DNA of 64,000 nt, taken from NCBI GenBank assembly GCA_000507305.1, contig DF240798.1:28360-92359 (forward strand), given 5' to 3'. Below, piece after piece: positions 34,342-47,989 of this stretch. Origin of the DNA: Breviolum minutum Mf 1.05b.01. Its lineage: Eukaryota > Sar > Dinophyceae > Suessiales > Symbiodiniaceae. The notes under the pieces are model-generated. The model was not told the origin of the DNA. It did no database searches and saw only the letters and a list, made by a program, of their open reading frames with translations. Position 1 is the first letter of the stretch, and each line of letters opens with the position of its first letter. The position numbers were made by a program, and so were the translations under genes.

Positions 34342-37300
34342 CTGTATGAAAGGTCTTATTGAGGGGTTGCTGGTTATCCATGGAGGCTAGATGGGTGTGA
34401 GATTCGAACTTTGTTGGGTCTTTCAGAGTGTTTAAGTCACTATGGTCAAGTCTAAGAGAATTAATCTTACAAAAATTCTCATGGACGTCGGCTCCAATAA
34501 TGTCGGTTGCTTAAATAAATGATGTCATACATCAATTTCCACTCAAACCACTACTGTTTTCCATGTTGTTCATGTCTTTCCACCGTTTTTATGGGAATGA
34601 ACTCCATCCATCCCTCACCATCACCTGATTTTCCACGAAGTAGGTGGGCAACTCTGACCAATGCAAGCGAGCCTCAGGTCAGGTGTGGATGGTCTTGAAC
34701 ATATAAAACCTTTCCAATAAAGTCACCTTCCCCTCTTTGCGACACACACGGAGATTTTATAATCATCCACAGTCAGCTGAACAGAGCACGAGTTTTGCAT
34801 ACACCCGGCTCCCTGTCAAACACAACTGGGCACCTAAGTCACGGTGTTTCCTAGTGCATGCATGATTAACGATGGAAATTTGTAAAATATAGTGGCGAAG
34901 CTATCCTTGAAACGTGACACTATCCTGAAAAACATCCTTGCAAAAGGATAATAAAGCTTATTTACCAAAAAGTTGACCTTTAAAAAGGGCACATCGTTTG
35001 CACATTCTCTGTGTGTGCATGTTTCGCACTCCGCACCACTCTGCGGTTCCCTGCATTGAGGTGGTGGATGGCATGATATCCATCATTGAAGGAGCGCTTA
35101 TTGGCACCATTGTCCTGACGGAGACGGTGTGGATACCGGATACCTGATCAACAAAATCGGACCAGCTGAAAAATTGGTGTCCTCAGACTTACAATACCTC
35201 TAGTGGACCTACACTATCTTACAGTTTCACCCAAAACTATGTCTGAGTCCCTTTCTGAAGTGATGTTCCCCTGTAATTATGTGTAACCTGCGCTGTTGTG
35301 ACACCACCTCGTCATGTCAACGAAGTAAATGCTTTTGTCTAATGAGGAACACCTGTCATGGAAACCAACCGTCATTTTGAAGAGCAATGAGCGCGGATGT
35401 CACTGTAGTCAGGAACAAAAGTCATGGAAACCAACGAGAGACCATACTGATGTAAGATCAAATCATCGTCTTGTCAACGTCATAGCTTTTTTGTTGTTGC
35501 TTTCAACAGCTTCTTAACAAAACCATCGCCATATATAAAGAAGTGGTTTCTTACCTGTTCAAACATGTTAAACAATCAAATGCCTGAGCGGCTTGTAAAC
35601 ATCTATCCAAAAGGAGTTGTTGTGGCAAAAACTTCAGATATCTGAATTCATGATCTGCACAAGTTCAACATGCTCTCTTAACTGTGTGTTTGCCTCTGTC
35701 GGCTAGAGTTTCCTAAGGGTAATTAGTTGGTGGCAACCAATGTGAAAACATGAGTAGTACACAGTAGTACTCCAGGTAAGAAGTTCCTTCAATAAGGATG
35801 AACATGGAAACACTTATTCCAAAACACCCAACCAAGCATTCAAATTCATCGGATTCTCCGCTCTGCAGCTGCAAAGTGGGGCCCGGACAATGCAGTTGTA
35901 GGTCAAGCCGAAGTTATTCAAGGAATCCTCGCGTTGGAATAACAGGAGAATTTGGTGCAAATGTGGGAAGGGAATGAAGCTAAGGGTAGATATTTTGGGA
36001 TACGCTGAAGGGAGGTGTAGAGAGGAACATGGTGCGTTGGTGCGTTCGTCGAAAAACTCAAAGAAGTCATATAGTATCTAAGAAACCTCAAGAACTTTCA
36101 ATTAAAGAGGTGGGTTCCAAGTTTTCTAAGCAGATCTGTTCAACCAATGGTCAAAATTTCCTGAATGTACGGATGAAAAAAAGAACAGTACTAAAATAAA
36201 TTCGCAGCAATTCCCTACTAAAGGTACTGCAAACCGGTTTCTGCTGTTGCACCAGTGCTCCGCTGATCTGACTTCAAGACTTTCCCCTGCATGGCGTCCT
36301 TCGGGTTGACGAAAATATGCTGACACCAATTGCCAAAAGACAGTGCGCTCATGCCCACGACCTCAGACGTTCCAAAGTTTTGGTTGGTTGAAAAAAGATA
36401 TATGATGATATATGTACAGCTGGCATGTAAATAAGGGAACGACCTAAAGAAACAGGTAGGCATAAGATGTTGGAAGTAAGGGGATATGATCCAGGCATGA
36501 TTCGATCAAGCCAAGTCTCTGTACAATGTATCACCTGCTTGAAATCATTAATAGTCAGGAATAGTTTGGGGAGGAATTCTAATGTACATGGTATACATCT
36601 GATTCTGTAAATGATGTCACAATTCTGAATCCATCTGAATGATGCACATGAAGGGGACATCCATTTTGAGACACCCACATATACGGACATACACATCTCA
36701 CATTATCAAGCATTCATACCTGCTGCAGTGTGGCGTGAGGTCAATGAAATTGATATGTTTTCCCAGTTGCATGGTAAGACCGGAAGACTGTGATACAAGG
36801 TGAAGTATTTGCATATTCAGCAGCCTGAAATCGCTTCATTTTGGAAGGATCTCCTCAATCAACATTTTGGGATATCGGCAACATAGCTCCGTATCACCCC
36901 AACCTGCCCCTGGCATGTGAATCAAAATCCTAGATGGTGATACCCTGTGGTAGATGTTTGATGCCAAAAAACAACGTGATCCCTCTAATCTGGCGGTTCT
37001 TCCTTCAAAAGGAACCTTTCCCGTATCATTTTACCACCAAGCGGCGTAGGGCAACATAAACGTGTAGAAGGTGGCCTTGGAATATGTTCACCACATGGTT
37101 TCAACATGTTTCGACTGGATGTGTGTCTGCCTGGATGATGATTGTTCCTCATCCGAACCAACTCAGGCTTCAGAGTCGTAAATAAATCCTTAGACCGGCA
37201 ATTTAGAAGCATGGGGTTTGACCCTAAACCCTACAACAAGGGCTGTAAATACGGAATCGTGGTACATTACCCCAACAAATTGAAAAAAAAAAGATAATAC

Positions 37301-39419
37301 ATGATAATACCTTGTTTGGGTTTACTAGACTGCAGTGCATGTCCGTTATAAAATATCACAAATATAACTGGCTACTCGATATCAGTAACTTGGGATTCCG
37401 CCTGGCGCCCAAGAAATGTTGCGCTGTCCCAACTTAAACTTCACCGGCTCCATCGCCCCAGCTCCCATTCTCATCTCAGTTGCTGTGAAGTTGACGTACC
37501 TGGAAGAGTGTAGTTGATGGATCTTTGGATGCTCCCAAAATCAAGGTATGAATCCAACATCCAATGGGCCAATGGGTTCATCATTTCATCCAATGAAATG
37601 TTGGTGTTTCTTACTGCTACACAACCATGATGAGTCTAAGGCATTGAATGACGTTGACAGCTCCTTGGAGATAATCATCTCAAGGATTTGCTCTACATCT
37701 GGTTACATCCTTGGTCCGACCAAAGATTCAAGCCCGTTTCACCTTGGATTCAAGTTGAAGTGTTGACTCCAAAATACAAAAAAAAAGGAACAGAATGTTT
37801 GCAACTTGAAGATCTGCAGTTTCCAACTCTGATAAACAAGTGGTGACAAAAATGTCCCCACCTGTCAAGCCTTTTTGATGTGTGTTTTTTTCATGGGTCA
37901 CTTCGCCAGAAGGATAATCATCACAAACTCAGCACAGAGCGCAAAGGTGGAAGACCAGGGAAGAGGGTTACGCTTTGAAGTCCAAACAACCCAACAAAGG
38001 GAACAAGGAGATACATCTTGTGCGGGGCACATTTCAAAAAAATCCATGCCAATAAATCAAGAAGTGCATATCAGATCAATATCCTGACGTGTTTGCAACA
38101 TGTGGTACACAAAACTTCACATTTCCCATGATTCGTTTGCATAGCTGGGTATATCCACTGAATGTAAGTCTCCAATGACTATGACCCATGCCCTCGAACG
38201 GCATGTTATCCCAAGAAATTGGATCGAGTCGAGGCTGCAGGTCGACTGTCAAATCTTGCCACTTTCCACTGTGCGTTAAACATCTACATAAAGTCAAAAA
38301 AAGTCATCTTCATGGTAAATAATGAGAATATATGACTCAAAACTGATAGAAATTGCTTGCCACTAGCCAAGCATTTCAAAGCTTGGTATCTCTCCAGCAA
38401 GATCTTCCCATGTCAATTTCCACCCTTTTCAACTGGGATCCACGGTACGTAGCTTGCCAATCCTCCAACGAGCTTGGCAGCCCATTCCCAGCGCCTGAGA
38501 AAGGCAGATCGGACTTGAAGGATATCCTGATATTCCAAATGACATAAAGTGACCCCAACTTGACTTTTTTTCATTGACAAGATCACTAACCAAAACAAAA
38601 CAACTTGAAAGAACTTGTGAAACCTCCAGGCAGCACCCTTCGATCCAGAACTTGGGGGGAATTGGATCTCCAGCCCCCGTTCTTTAGGGGGGAGCATGAG
38701 TATGCTGTGTGTGCTGGGAGCTGGGTGATGCAAATAATATAAGACTGGGTCCGCTTTGTCCATAGTCAGCTGGGTGCTTTCACTTCACAATAAGGTCAAC
38801 CATTTTGCGCCATTTTGCAGATAAGGATGAACATTGAATTCCTGTTTTGGGATTTGTTGGGTGCTTGCTACAATCCGTGCTGCTTCAAACTCATGGCTTC
38901 AGGTAACCGAAACATGGAAGACAGTAAGCGACAATGACCTCATCCAGTTTGGCGGCGGTCTGCCACGTGTGCTGTATGTATATTTTTATACCTTTGTACT
39001 CTATCAGTTTTAACTATGTACTTACATATAATGCATAGATTATGTATAAGTATCACTGTATACAGCAATCAACTCCTGCTAAGCCACCACAGTGAAGCTA
39101 CACTGCATTTTTTGCCCACTCCACCCAGCCACAAGTGCGGTGCTTCGAAGAGCTTGGCGGACCCCACTTAGTCTGAATGCAATACAAAGGAAGTTCAATC
39201 CAAACACCCCACACGAAGCGCAGCCAGTACCTCCGTGAAAAAGTCCAATGCCCAGCTCTATTTGGGGAAGTGTTCAATGGTTATAGATTTCCCAAAGTGT
39301 GCAACAGAGATGCTTCCATGGAATCAGCGTTTTGAAGTAAAAGTTATAATCACTAAATTATAACGAACAAGCATTGCAGCTTTGCGGGGTGACTTTTCCG
39401 CAAGATACTCCCATCGTAC
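34342..39419. other. Stretch with unresolved exon candidates
   Basis: Minus-strand candidates: VVGMSALSFGNW after AG|G near 36.35 kb, and DAMQGKVLKSDQRSTGATAE after AG|G near 36.3 kb, whose phases do not settle. Also VEQILEMIISKELSTSF near 37.65 kb and DLTVDLQPRLDPISWDNM near 38.2 kb, both lacking AG|G. No known family. Confidence 0.3.
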
Positions 39420-39478
39420 CTGAAGAAGTGTGCCCAGGAATCTCGCTGGAACTTCTCCGTGGAGGATGCGTCTAACTC
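39420..39478 (-). CDS. Exon of unidentified gene
   Basis: AG|G acceptor with a pyrimidine-rich run before it, GVRRILHGEVPARFLGTLLQ (first codon split), and a strong AG-flanked GTACGA donor. Phase 1 in, 0 out. The overlapping plus-strand frame is also open but ranks second because this exon has both splice sites. Confidence 0.45.
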
Positions 39479-42400
39479 CTAAGGAAGCGGATCTGACAGA
39501 CGATAGTGGAAGATGGCAATTCTGGGAGGAAGGCTTAACGGTTTGGGTTGGAGGTAAACAAATAACCTCCAAGTTACACAAAGACAGCTGGACATTACCA
39601 ATTTCCAGATTTTTGTTGACATGTCTACATGTACACTACCTTTCTTTTAGCATAAAATGAAGACTCCATACAGCAAGCAAATCCATACAAATCCCCATAT
39701 TTTCACCTACATCATCTGATCATCTAATTACATGCTGATATTCGGCTTTGTTTTGCTTGTTGAGAAGCTTCTGATTGGCCCTCTCTGGGATGCTACCTCC
39801 TTTGGGCCGTCTCCTAAATAGCTCCCCATTGTATCCCATTGGTAAACCCGTGTGGCTTCATCTGGATCTTCAATAGGGATTTCAGCCACCCTAATTGATG
39901 CATCTCATAGTGATGCGCAGTGATGAGTGTTTTGATGTTCACCCTCTCTGTTGAAACAAACAAAGTATTGGATTTAACTTCAAACTGCTCCAATTTTTCT
40001 TTTGGCATTTCATTGGACATTTCTCCTTTTCATGACTTATTCTCTACACTCCCAACATGGATCTATCTTTCACATTCTTTCACAACTGCTGACGTAGCAC
40101 GTGGTTGTTCTCGATGTGGTGCATAATGACCTGAAATCAGCGGTAAAGTTTCACGATTTCATGAACGGCCTGTTGCAGGGTGAGGATGCTTAGAGTCACT
40201 CATATACTGAGCAAACTGAAGGCAAAACGTCCATGGCCAAATGATAGTATTTTTACACTCAGCACTTTATTGACTGTTCTAGTGAATCATACTATACTGC
40301 AATGTTGGATGAACTACAAAAAATCTAACCTACAAGGTATCGACCATTGATCTCTTCTAATGTCCATCGGCATTGTTATGGCTGGGCAAATCCAATGAAA
40401 GCCCAACTGCAAGCAGATTCGGAGTCCAAGTTAACCACAGTACAGTCAATTGACAACAGGAATTGTCTCATCACAATGGTCTCCAACCAGACATGTGCAA
40501 AATTCACATGAAAGAACTGCTTCCTTTCTGGTTGTCTAGGTTGAAAAAGAACATTCCTGAACAGTGGATTTGGAAAGTGCTTGAAGCTCAACTGATTCCG
40601 CTTTAATTCCTACTATGGCAGGTTTCGTTCCGTGGGTCAGACCAAACTTATTACCTAAAATGCCCAATGATTGGGCATGAAACCACTTGAAGCATCTGGC
40701 AAAACAAGCAAACTGACATTTCCAGTGACAGTGACTCTTGTGTGAATTGAGTACTCAATATTCAATCACTACAAGCTTTCATGGCTGTTCCCTTTGGGAT
40801 GATTAATGCCGCAATTTCATTAGTCTCCCCTTTCAACCAGTGATTTTCCCAGTTGCCCGGACATGATGCAATTTGTAGACTGCAATAGGCACACCAAAGA
40901 AGGGTGCGTAAAGAACCACCTCAGCACCATGAAAGAAAACCACCTCTACTCGGGTGCTTGAAGTGAATGATGTTTAACATGGACTTTAATCATCCTATGG
41001 TGAATCTTCAATTTTTGGGTTCTATTGGTTTTGGACACTGCTCAATTAATTTCTCATACCCAACAACTCTATAGTTACACTCAAACTCTCTGCGAAACAA
41101 CTGACTGCAGTGATTTCCAGGATGGATGAATCCTAATGATTCCTAATCTGCAAATTGTTTGAAAGGAAACACGCAACTTAGGACCGTCTTTGTTACATTA
41201 GGAATGTGACTGTACAGCATCGTGTCAACTCCAACCGCGATAGCAAGGGGTGTGTCACTATAAAAACACCTGGTGCTACATACCCATCCATCGTCAATTC
41301 TCATCAAAACATGCCCTTTTTCATGGAAAGTGTCACGAAAAGGCATTTCCGAAAACTCTTTCAGGAAAGAAACTTTGTGGTCTCATATCCAAGGCACTAG
41401 CAACTCATTCAGGATGTGGTTGCTGAAAATCGTGCGATGCGACGAGAAGTGCATCATCCTTGGGGACGCTGCAATCCATTTTTAGCAGGAGTTTGGACAT
41501 GCACCAAACCTTAAGAAATCAAATAAATCATCAACAGTTTGAGGATGTATGAGGTATAAGTTGACTACCATAAGAAATGGTTTAACAGACTGTTTTTCAC
41601 CGCTCAAACGCTGTAGCAGTTCATAGGTATAGTTTATCTCAGGAGGTGGGATTTTCAGGTATCAAAAGTGTGACTTGGCTGGCAATGATGCTCTTGTTGG
41701 ATGCCTTTCCATCGGACAGTCAGTTTTGCTGCACACAATCTAGGAGAGCCTGGAAATCCCTACGGCCATGGGGGGAGGCATAGTGAGTAGATGGGAAAAC
41801 AGACAGTTGCTGCGCCTTCCGGTATTTAGGGCCTTGAATCATGAAAAAGAGTATGGATTCATTGGTTCCTGAGGGCGCGTTGATGCTTTCTATGCCTTCA
41901 CTGTATTGCTCGTGACACCAAAGATGACTTCAACCGTGTTTGAATATCAATCATATCATATGTTGATATTCTCGCCAGCAAGTAACAAAGACAGAAGCCT
42001 GGGAGCAACAAATTTACGGCAACAAGTTCCACCATGTTCCACTGAGGCTTCAGGCAGCATGAAGCGCTCCTCAGCAAGCTGGAGTTTGTTTGGGTCATTT
42101 ACACATGCTGACATAACCAATTATATGTGACGTAATTATGTCATGTAATTATACATATCATAGATGTCATTATATGTCCATGTATGATAGAAGCCGATAC
42201 GGTACAAAATACGACCTGTTACATGCACTCTGCACTTTCCAACAGCAAGTGTTCTCGAAACGTTGAAGACTCACAAGTGCCATGGGAAGGTGGTCAAGGT
42301 CCCCCCCAGCTTGGCCTTTTTTCCCTGCATGTCCGAGGTGCCAAGAAGAGAACCAGCATCATCACTATATGAGTAAGACCGATCAGATGCCTCACGAAGT

Positions 42401-43197
42401 AGCAACATTTTGATCCCATCCGATCAAAGATCCCAACTCCAGTGACTCCTCTCAGGAAAAAGATCCGTTGGATTGGGTGAACACATTGGTATTTTAGATG
42501 AAGCCCGTAAGTGGTTGTTAAATTCTATGAAGCCCGGCAGTTTCCTTACAATTTGCTGATCATTTACCATGATGGAAAGTTGCCTTTTAAGGGATCAATC
42601 CCTGCAAGATTTCCGTGATACCCAACCGGCTGAGAAGGGGAAACCCAAAGGTCGGCCTCACCCAAGATGGCATGGCGGCAAAATTGACCTGCCACAGGTG
42701 GGAAATAGCCATTTGAGCTGCATACATCTGAATCTGCATATTATGCACATGCCAGAAATGAACTCTAATGACTCTTCAGTGACTAAATGAGCACAGCACG
42801 TGTATCAATATGGCAAAACACAAGAACGTCGTGTTGAGAGATAAGCCCACCCATCGTCCAACGAACAAAATCCATCGATTTTTTTTGAGATCTGCAAATC
42901 CCTCCAACATCCCTAGGTGTCTCAGGTCAAGGATCTAAATTCCAGATACCATTTCTGTTGGATATTTTGGTGGGCGGGAATCTAAGTTGGATCCGCATTT
43001 CCAATGTGTCACAGTGGTGAAGTTTGAACAAGATACCAAGGTCCCGCAATGTGACCTCCCTAAAGATGCACTCCCTCTCTCTTTCTCATTGCACATAGTC
43101 AATCTAGAATGGCAAAAACACTAGATTCGAGCAGAAGCGAATGCAAGAAACCAACAATTTTGATCAATTTTGTGCAGCCATTATTTTCAACACGCAC
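39479..43197. other. Stretch without a resolved gene
   Basis: Open minus-strand frames at 40376-40591 (RQPERKQFFHVNFAHVWLET) and 41143-41346 look protein-like but lack clear splice pairs. AT-rich near-palindromic sequence lies around 42.11-42.19 kb. Confidence 0.3.
40660..40678. repeat. Perfect 9-bp inverted repeat
   Basis: ATGCCCAAT, one base, ATTGGGCAT. Could be a protein-binding palindrome or chance; no gene context. Confidence 0.6.
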
Positions 43198-43263
43198 CAA
43201 ACATCCACGTTGGAAGATGTTCAGTCGCAACTGCGCATCCATACCGTCCATGCCGCACATGCC
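43198..43263 (-). CDS. Exon of unidentified gene
   Basis: AG|G acceptor after TTTTTC, 22 codons GMCGMDGMDAQLRLNIFQRG-CL, GTGCGT donor, phase 0/0, codon third positions mostly G or C as in the GPN1 exons. Confidence 0.45.
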
Positions 43264-46200
43264 CTGAAAAATCTTGCCGGCCAAACTGCATAGATCAAGG
43301 TCACTGACGGAATAGCAAATTCGGCAATGTTGAGCCTGGTGGAGCTCAGAAAGTGGTGAACCGGTTGGCTTGTGCCTGGGGAAATAATCCAACCTAATGA
43401 TCAGCACTAAGTTTCAGCAAACTGGTTCAGATCGGCGGCCACTATTTCAAACAGAGGACAGGGTCCACCGACTTAACCGCCCCTGAGCATTCCGGGCATC
43501 AAGTGCAGCATTGGTTCATCGCGCTTGTCCTGGCAGCAAAGGAACACCCGAGTTGTGTATACATAGCTGTGTCTTATGCATATTCAGTGAATGTATAAAA
43601 TATGCGAGAAACAACCAGTAGGCAAGTAGGCACTTGTCTTTCTCAGAAAGAGGTGTTGTGCACCTAGAGCTATAGGTACAGCAACTATACAGACCGACAA
43701 GCCGTTGACTAAGGCTCGACCACCACGTCCGGATAGTCCTTGAGAAGCGGCAGGAGCATGTCAGAGAGGATTGGTGTGCGGAAGAGGTACCTGGCAAGGC
43801 TTCCAATGCTAAAACTTAGCTGACAAATGAATGATGCTTCAAGCTGCTTGAGCTTTGAACCTGAAAGCAACTTATAGGAGTTTTGCTTGGAGCAAGGGAC
43901 ATCATGCCACATGCTAATGGAGTACCCTGACAAAAAAAGACTACAAACCTTGGTGTGCAATGATGGCAAGATTTGTAGGTCCTGGTTTGACATCTGCTAG
44001 ACAAGCAACCACAAAATGGAACGCATAATGGTATAGGTATTCTGTGTTTGGAAAATCAAATGAACTATTGAATTCTGAAACCCAAAACAGATCAAGATAG
44101 GACCTTGCACCCAGTGCGCAACCCTGTGTGATTCGTCCACCCTAACACAATAAAAATCAATCCTTGGTCCCGGCATTTCGTAGTCACTAATGCATCTGTA
44201 AAACAGTGTAATTGCATTCATACTTTCTCTCCCGATGTCAGAGGTTCTTAGTCAAACGTTATTTTGGGGCATGTTTTTCAGTCTGTATGCAGTAAATTAA
44301 ACTAACATTTCAACAAGTGGGTGCCTTGGCCAAATGATTGGACTGTCCGGTGGCAACCAAACCTGCAAAACCATGGGGGCACTCATTGCGCATGGAGTTC
44401 AGGTCGCTGCGTTCCGCTGGCTTCAACTGGAAATACGAGAAGCTTGGAGATATAATCTTGGTTGAGGGCGGTTTTTGCCATGACTTGACCAAGATTCAAG
44501 TGAGATTTGCAACGACCTGGCAAAATCATATCTTTTGCGAATCTCATTGAATCTCTATATCTGATGTAGCTTTTCATAGCCTGTTTCACCATGTTTCACC
44601 TGATTGGGAGGATTCCCATGGAAAGGCACAAGTTTCAGGGTCGACTTCTCTGAAGTTCCTACCATTCATCCATAGGAAATGTTTTAGGCAGAGAAGCTAG
44701 AACGGGAGGGTTGAACTGAAGTATGGTCAGATGGATGAATCATAATGATTAATACCGAATAGGATTAGGATATATTAGGATGTATCTTGTACTGAGGAAA
44801 TGAGATCACCAGTAAAACCCATAGAAGTGGCATTTGACCGGGGGATCATTCCACTCATGAGATCATTGGAGAAGTAGCTGGTATTTAACTGGATCTCCCT
44901 GTCCACCTATATGCAACGTATCCATCTTCCGGAAGGGAACAAGGGTACCTAAGTACGGGGTTCTCCGTGGGATACGCTTGGTCAAGGATTCTAAACCACC
45001 AAGGACTGCAATCAGGTCACCATGTCACTGACATAAACACTTCCCAATAGCGCAGAGCCGTTCTGGTGAAGTGTACTCATTCACCAAATTGAAGCAAGAC
45101 AGCATGTCAGTATTCATGCCTTAGGTTTTTCTCTTACAGTAACTCCAATCAAACGCTTCAATCTTTATACTAGAAGTTTCACTAATATCACCACTTTGAA
45201 TCAGTTTGAATGACATCTGTCAACAATGTGGTTTTCATGAGGTCACTTTTTGCCCAAATTTGTTGCAACCTCCCATCTCATCCCTCGTGACATACCTCCG
45301 TGAGCATCTGGACTCCCACTTCCTGTCGAGCAATGGACCCATGGGCTTAGCAACCCGATTGGAAGAACATTTGGGAACCACCTAAGGACCTAAAGCTGAA
45401 GGGAAGCCATTCGAAAAGCTAACATAAGCTAACCACCTGCGTTCAATATTTTGAAACTGTACACTTCTGAAAAAAAATGTTTGGATGCATGATCGCTTTG
45501 CTGGAGGTTGTTCTTGCAATCCTGGCTTATTCCTTTGTGAACATGTCAGGATTTTTGGGCCAAAAGTGGTGGTTTTCAAAGTTTCCTCAAGGAAGACTTC
45601 ATCCCAAGGAAGAACTGGTTGGAATATGCCAACAATCACCCACAAATGGCGAGGCACTGACACCCTGGAATTCACAAGACTAATTGCACGTAGTTCTTTG
45701 GATGGGTCTTAGCGGCATTGAAAAGGTTTTTCTTCCACATGAAGAACGAATTCAGGTAGCAGTTGGGGTATCAGTTTGGAACAACAGATTTGGAATCATC
45801 TTTAGTCTTTGCCATGCCTAGTTTTTCTCTCATTATTATTGTATAAACTTTCTGGGTGAGACTTTAGATGTGTTTTTCTTCCCAGAAACACCCAAATTGG
45901 TGCCCATGTGAATTCACCCATTTTGGGAAGACAGCATCCAGTATGATCCACCTCAGTTTTACACATCTTGCCAAAGGTCAGCTGCGCTGGAACACAGCCT
46001 GCGAGGGCAGCGTTTGGTCAAAGCGCCTGGGACTTAGGAATTGGTTCTAAGCTTCCTGAAATTTTCATGTCACCAATGAAATGTAGACATTGAAACTACT
46101 GATCTAGTCCGTAGGTGTCCCCATCATGGAAGTTGCTAAGAATACTTGGCACGTCGAGTGATTTCACCTACCTGACAAACCACTTTCACCTACCTACTTG

Positions 46201-47928
46201 CAGCCATAAAGCAGAGAACTTATAATCACACACCGTTGCACACTCTAAAAGATCTATAGAAGTGGGGCATGGTGTTGACATGAAATGATGAGCCCTCCAT
46301 TCACAGTCGCCTGCTGGACGTGCATGTATGTTCTTTTTTTTCTATTCTAGTGAAACTGAATCTTTTGCTTCCTATTCATCCCAAATGACAAATCAAATCC
46401 CTTGTAAAAATGCGCCGGCGATTTCAACACTCGCAAAAGTGCAAGTACTAGTTGGCACTTCTCGTGATGGGGGTGCTACCGTGGCTGGTTGAAGTATGAT
46501 TCATAGTAGGTACTACTGGAATTGAAAAACAAATATGCAACCAAAAGTCAGAATTCCAGAAGATTGATGGTATTCATACCACATCTTTTTACCTCGTGTA
46601 TCCTATCATTTTGGGGGAACCTTATTAAGTCATTCCACCAGTCATCAGGTCCGACAATGGGTGGGTTCAAACTTGGTGGAAAACCACAATCCTCAAGTGC
46701 CATGTACACTACTTGAAAAATAGATGTTGCAAATCTCATCTGTTGAATCTATTGATCATTCGACTTTTACACGGTTCATACATATTTCTTTACATGTTGC
46801 TTGCTTCACCAAGCTGTTAGGGATGATTTGGTGTGGGTGTGTGTTTTTTTTGTTCCCTAAAAAAATATCCCCAAAAAGTCACAATGTGATGTCATAAGTT
46901 CTTCACCAAGCCACCTTCGGTGTACGCTGCTGGCTTCGATCCGTCGGCTGAAACGGCTGCAGGGCCCTGGGAGTAAATGATAATAGGCCTGATTAAATTG
47001 AGGAATGTCACCCAGCTGAAAGTGTGGCAGAAAATTTGGCTAGCTCACTTTTTTCGCTTCATGTCATGAGTCGGGTGAGCTTTTGCTCCTGTACAATCGA
47101 AAATGGGTGGGCTGAGGAACTGGCCAGTGTCCCTGGAAGCATGCTCAATTAGGCCAAAACATGAATGGGCCGGAATTTCTGAATCTTTCTCTGAACTCGA
47201 ACCCATACATCCAAAACCCCTGAGTTCGTTGCACTGTGACCTCTCGCCAGTTGGGGATCTCTGGCCCTCCCTCACCGGTCACTGCAAGCGACAAAGCGAC
47301 AAAGCGATCACGCCATGCCGCGGCGCCTGGAAAACTGGAACGGAATGAATTTTCTTCGTTGACACTCCATGCCAGCTGCCACTAGATGGAGATTGATGAT
47401 TTTTTTGGGTTGGCGGATGTATAGGCACCGAAAGTCCAGAAGGAAATGGAAGTGACTCGTAATCATTTTTGGTTCAATTTCTTGCGAGGTCACCTGAGGT
47501 TGCCAATCACATTCTACGGAGAACTCTCCGTGAGGTGCTTGATTGTTGGCCTTTTCTTGAGGTACCTTGAATCCTTTGTATATGGCATGCTGTATCCTAC
47601 AAAACCACCCATTAGGTTCAATTACTTTGTGAGGTCTTGAACAAAATTTAGGAATGAAGGTAGGTCACACTGTGTCACACTGATTCGGCCCCTCAAATCC
47701 ATTCACCAGAATGACTGGCAGCTATGGGATTCATGATACATAAGACTAAAACGAAAGTTCCTGTTGAAAACATAGCAACTGGATGCAACTGGCAGGAACA
47801 GAACCGTTGAACAACAAACCTCTTGAGGTATTTGAATGGCTTGGATGTCAATAACAAATCAGACAGGAATCCTGAACGGTGATCTGTGAAACAAACAGAA
47901 AAATGAAGGTGACTGGATGATTTGGAAC
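43264..47928. other. Stretch with weak exon candidates
   Basis: A minus frame ends at 43709 with TPILSDMLLPLLKDYPDVVV and a stop, plausible as a C-terminus. ALEDCGFPPSLNPPIVGPDD (near 46.7 kb, minus) is another. Neither has confirmed splice sites. A plus-strand segment at 45568-45584 (GTGGTGGTTTTCAAAG) resembles the inverted-repeat end seen at 19.9 kb. Confidence 0.3.
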
Positions 47929-47989
47929 CAAATTCTGGAGGGTCCGCTGTATCAATGATGCCTTCATGTTGAGATGCGTATTCAAACAC
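47929..47989 (-). CDS. Exon of unidentified gene
   Basis: AG|G acceptor, VFEYASQHEGIIDTADPPEF, GTTCCA donor, phase 0 in and 1 out. Family unknown. Confidence 0.45.

Noticed and set aside
34380..34440. tRNA-like GTTCGAATC loop
   Set aside because: The flanking bases do not pair as a T stem and no acceptor or anticodon arm is found.
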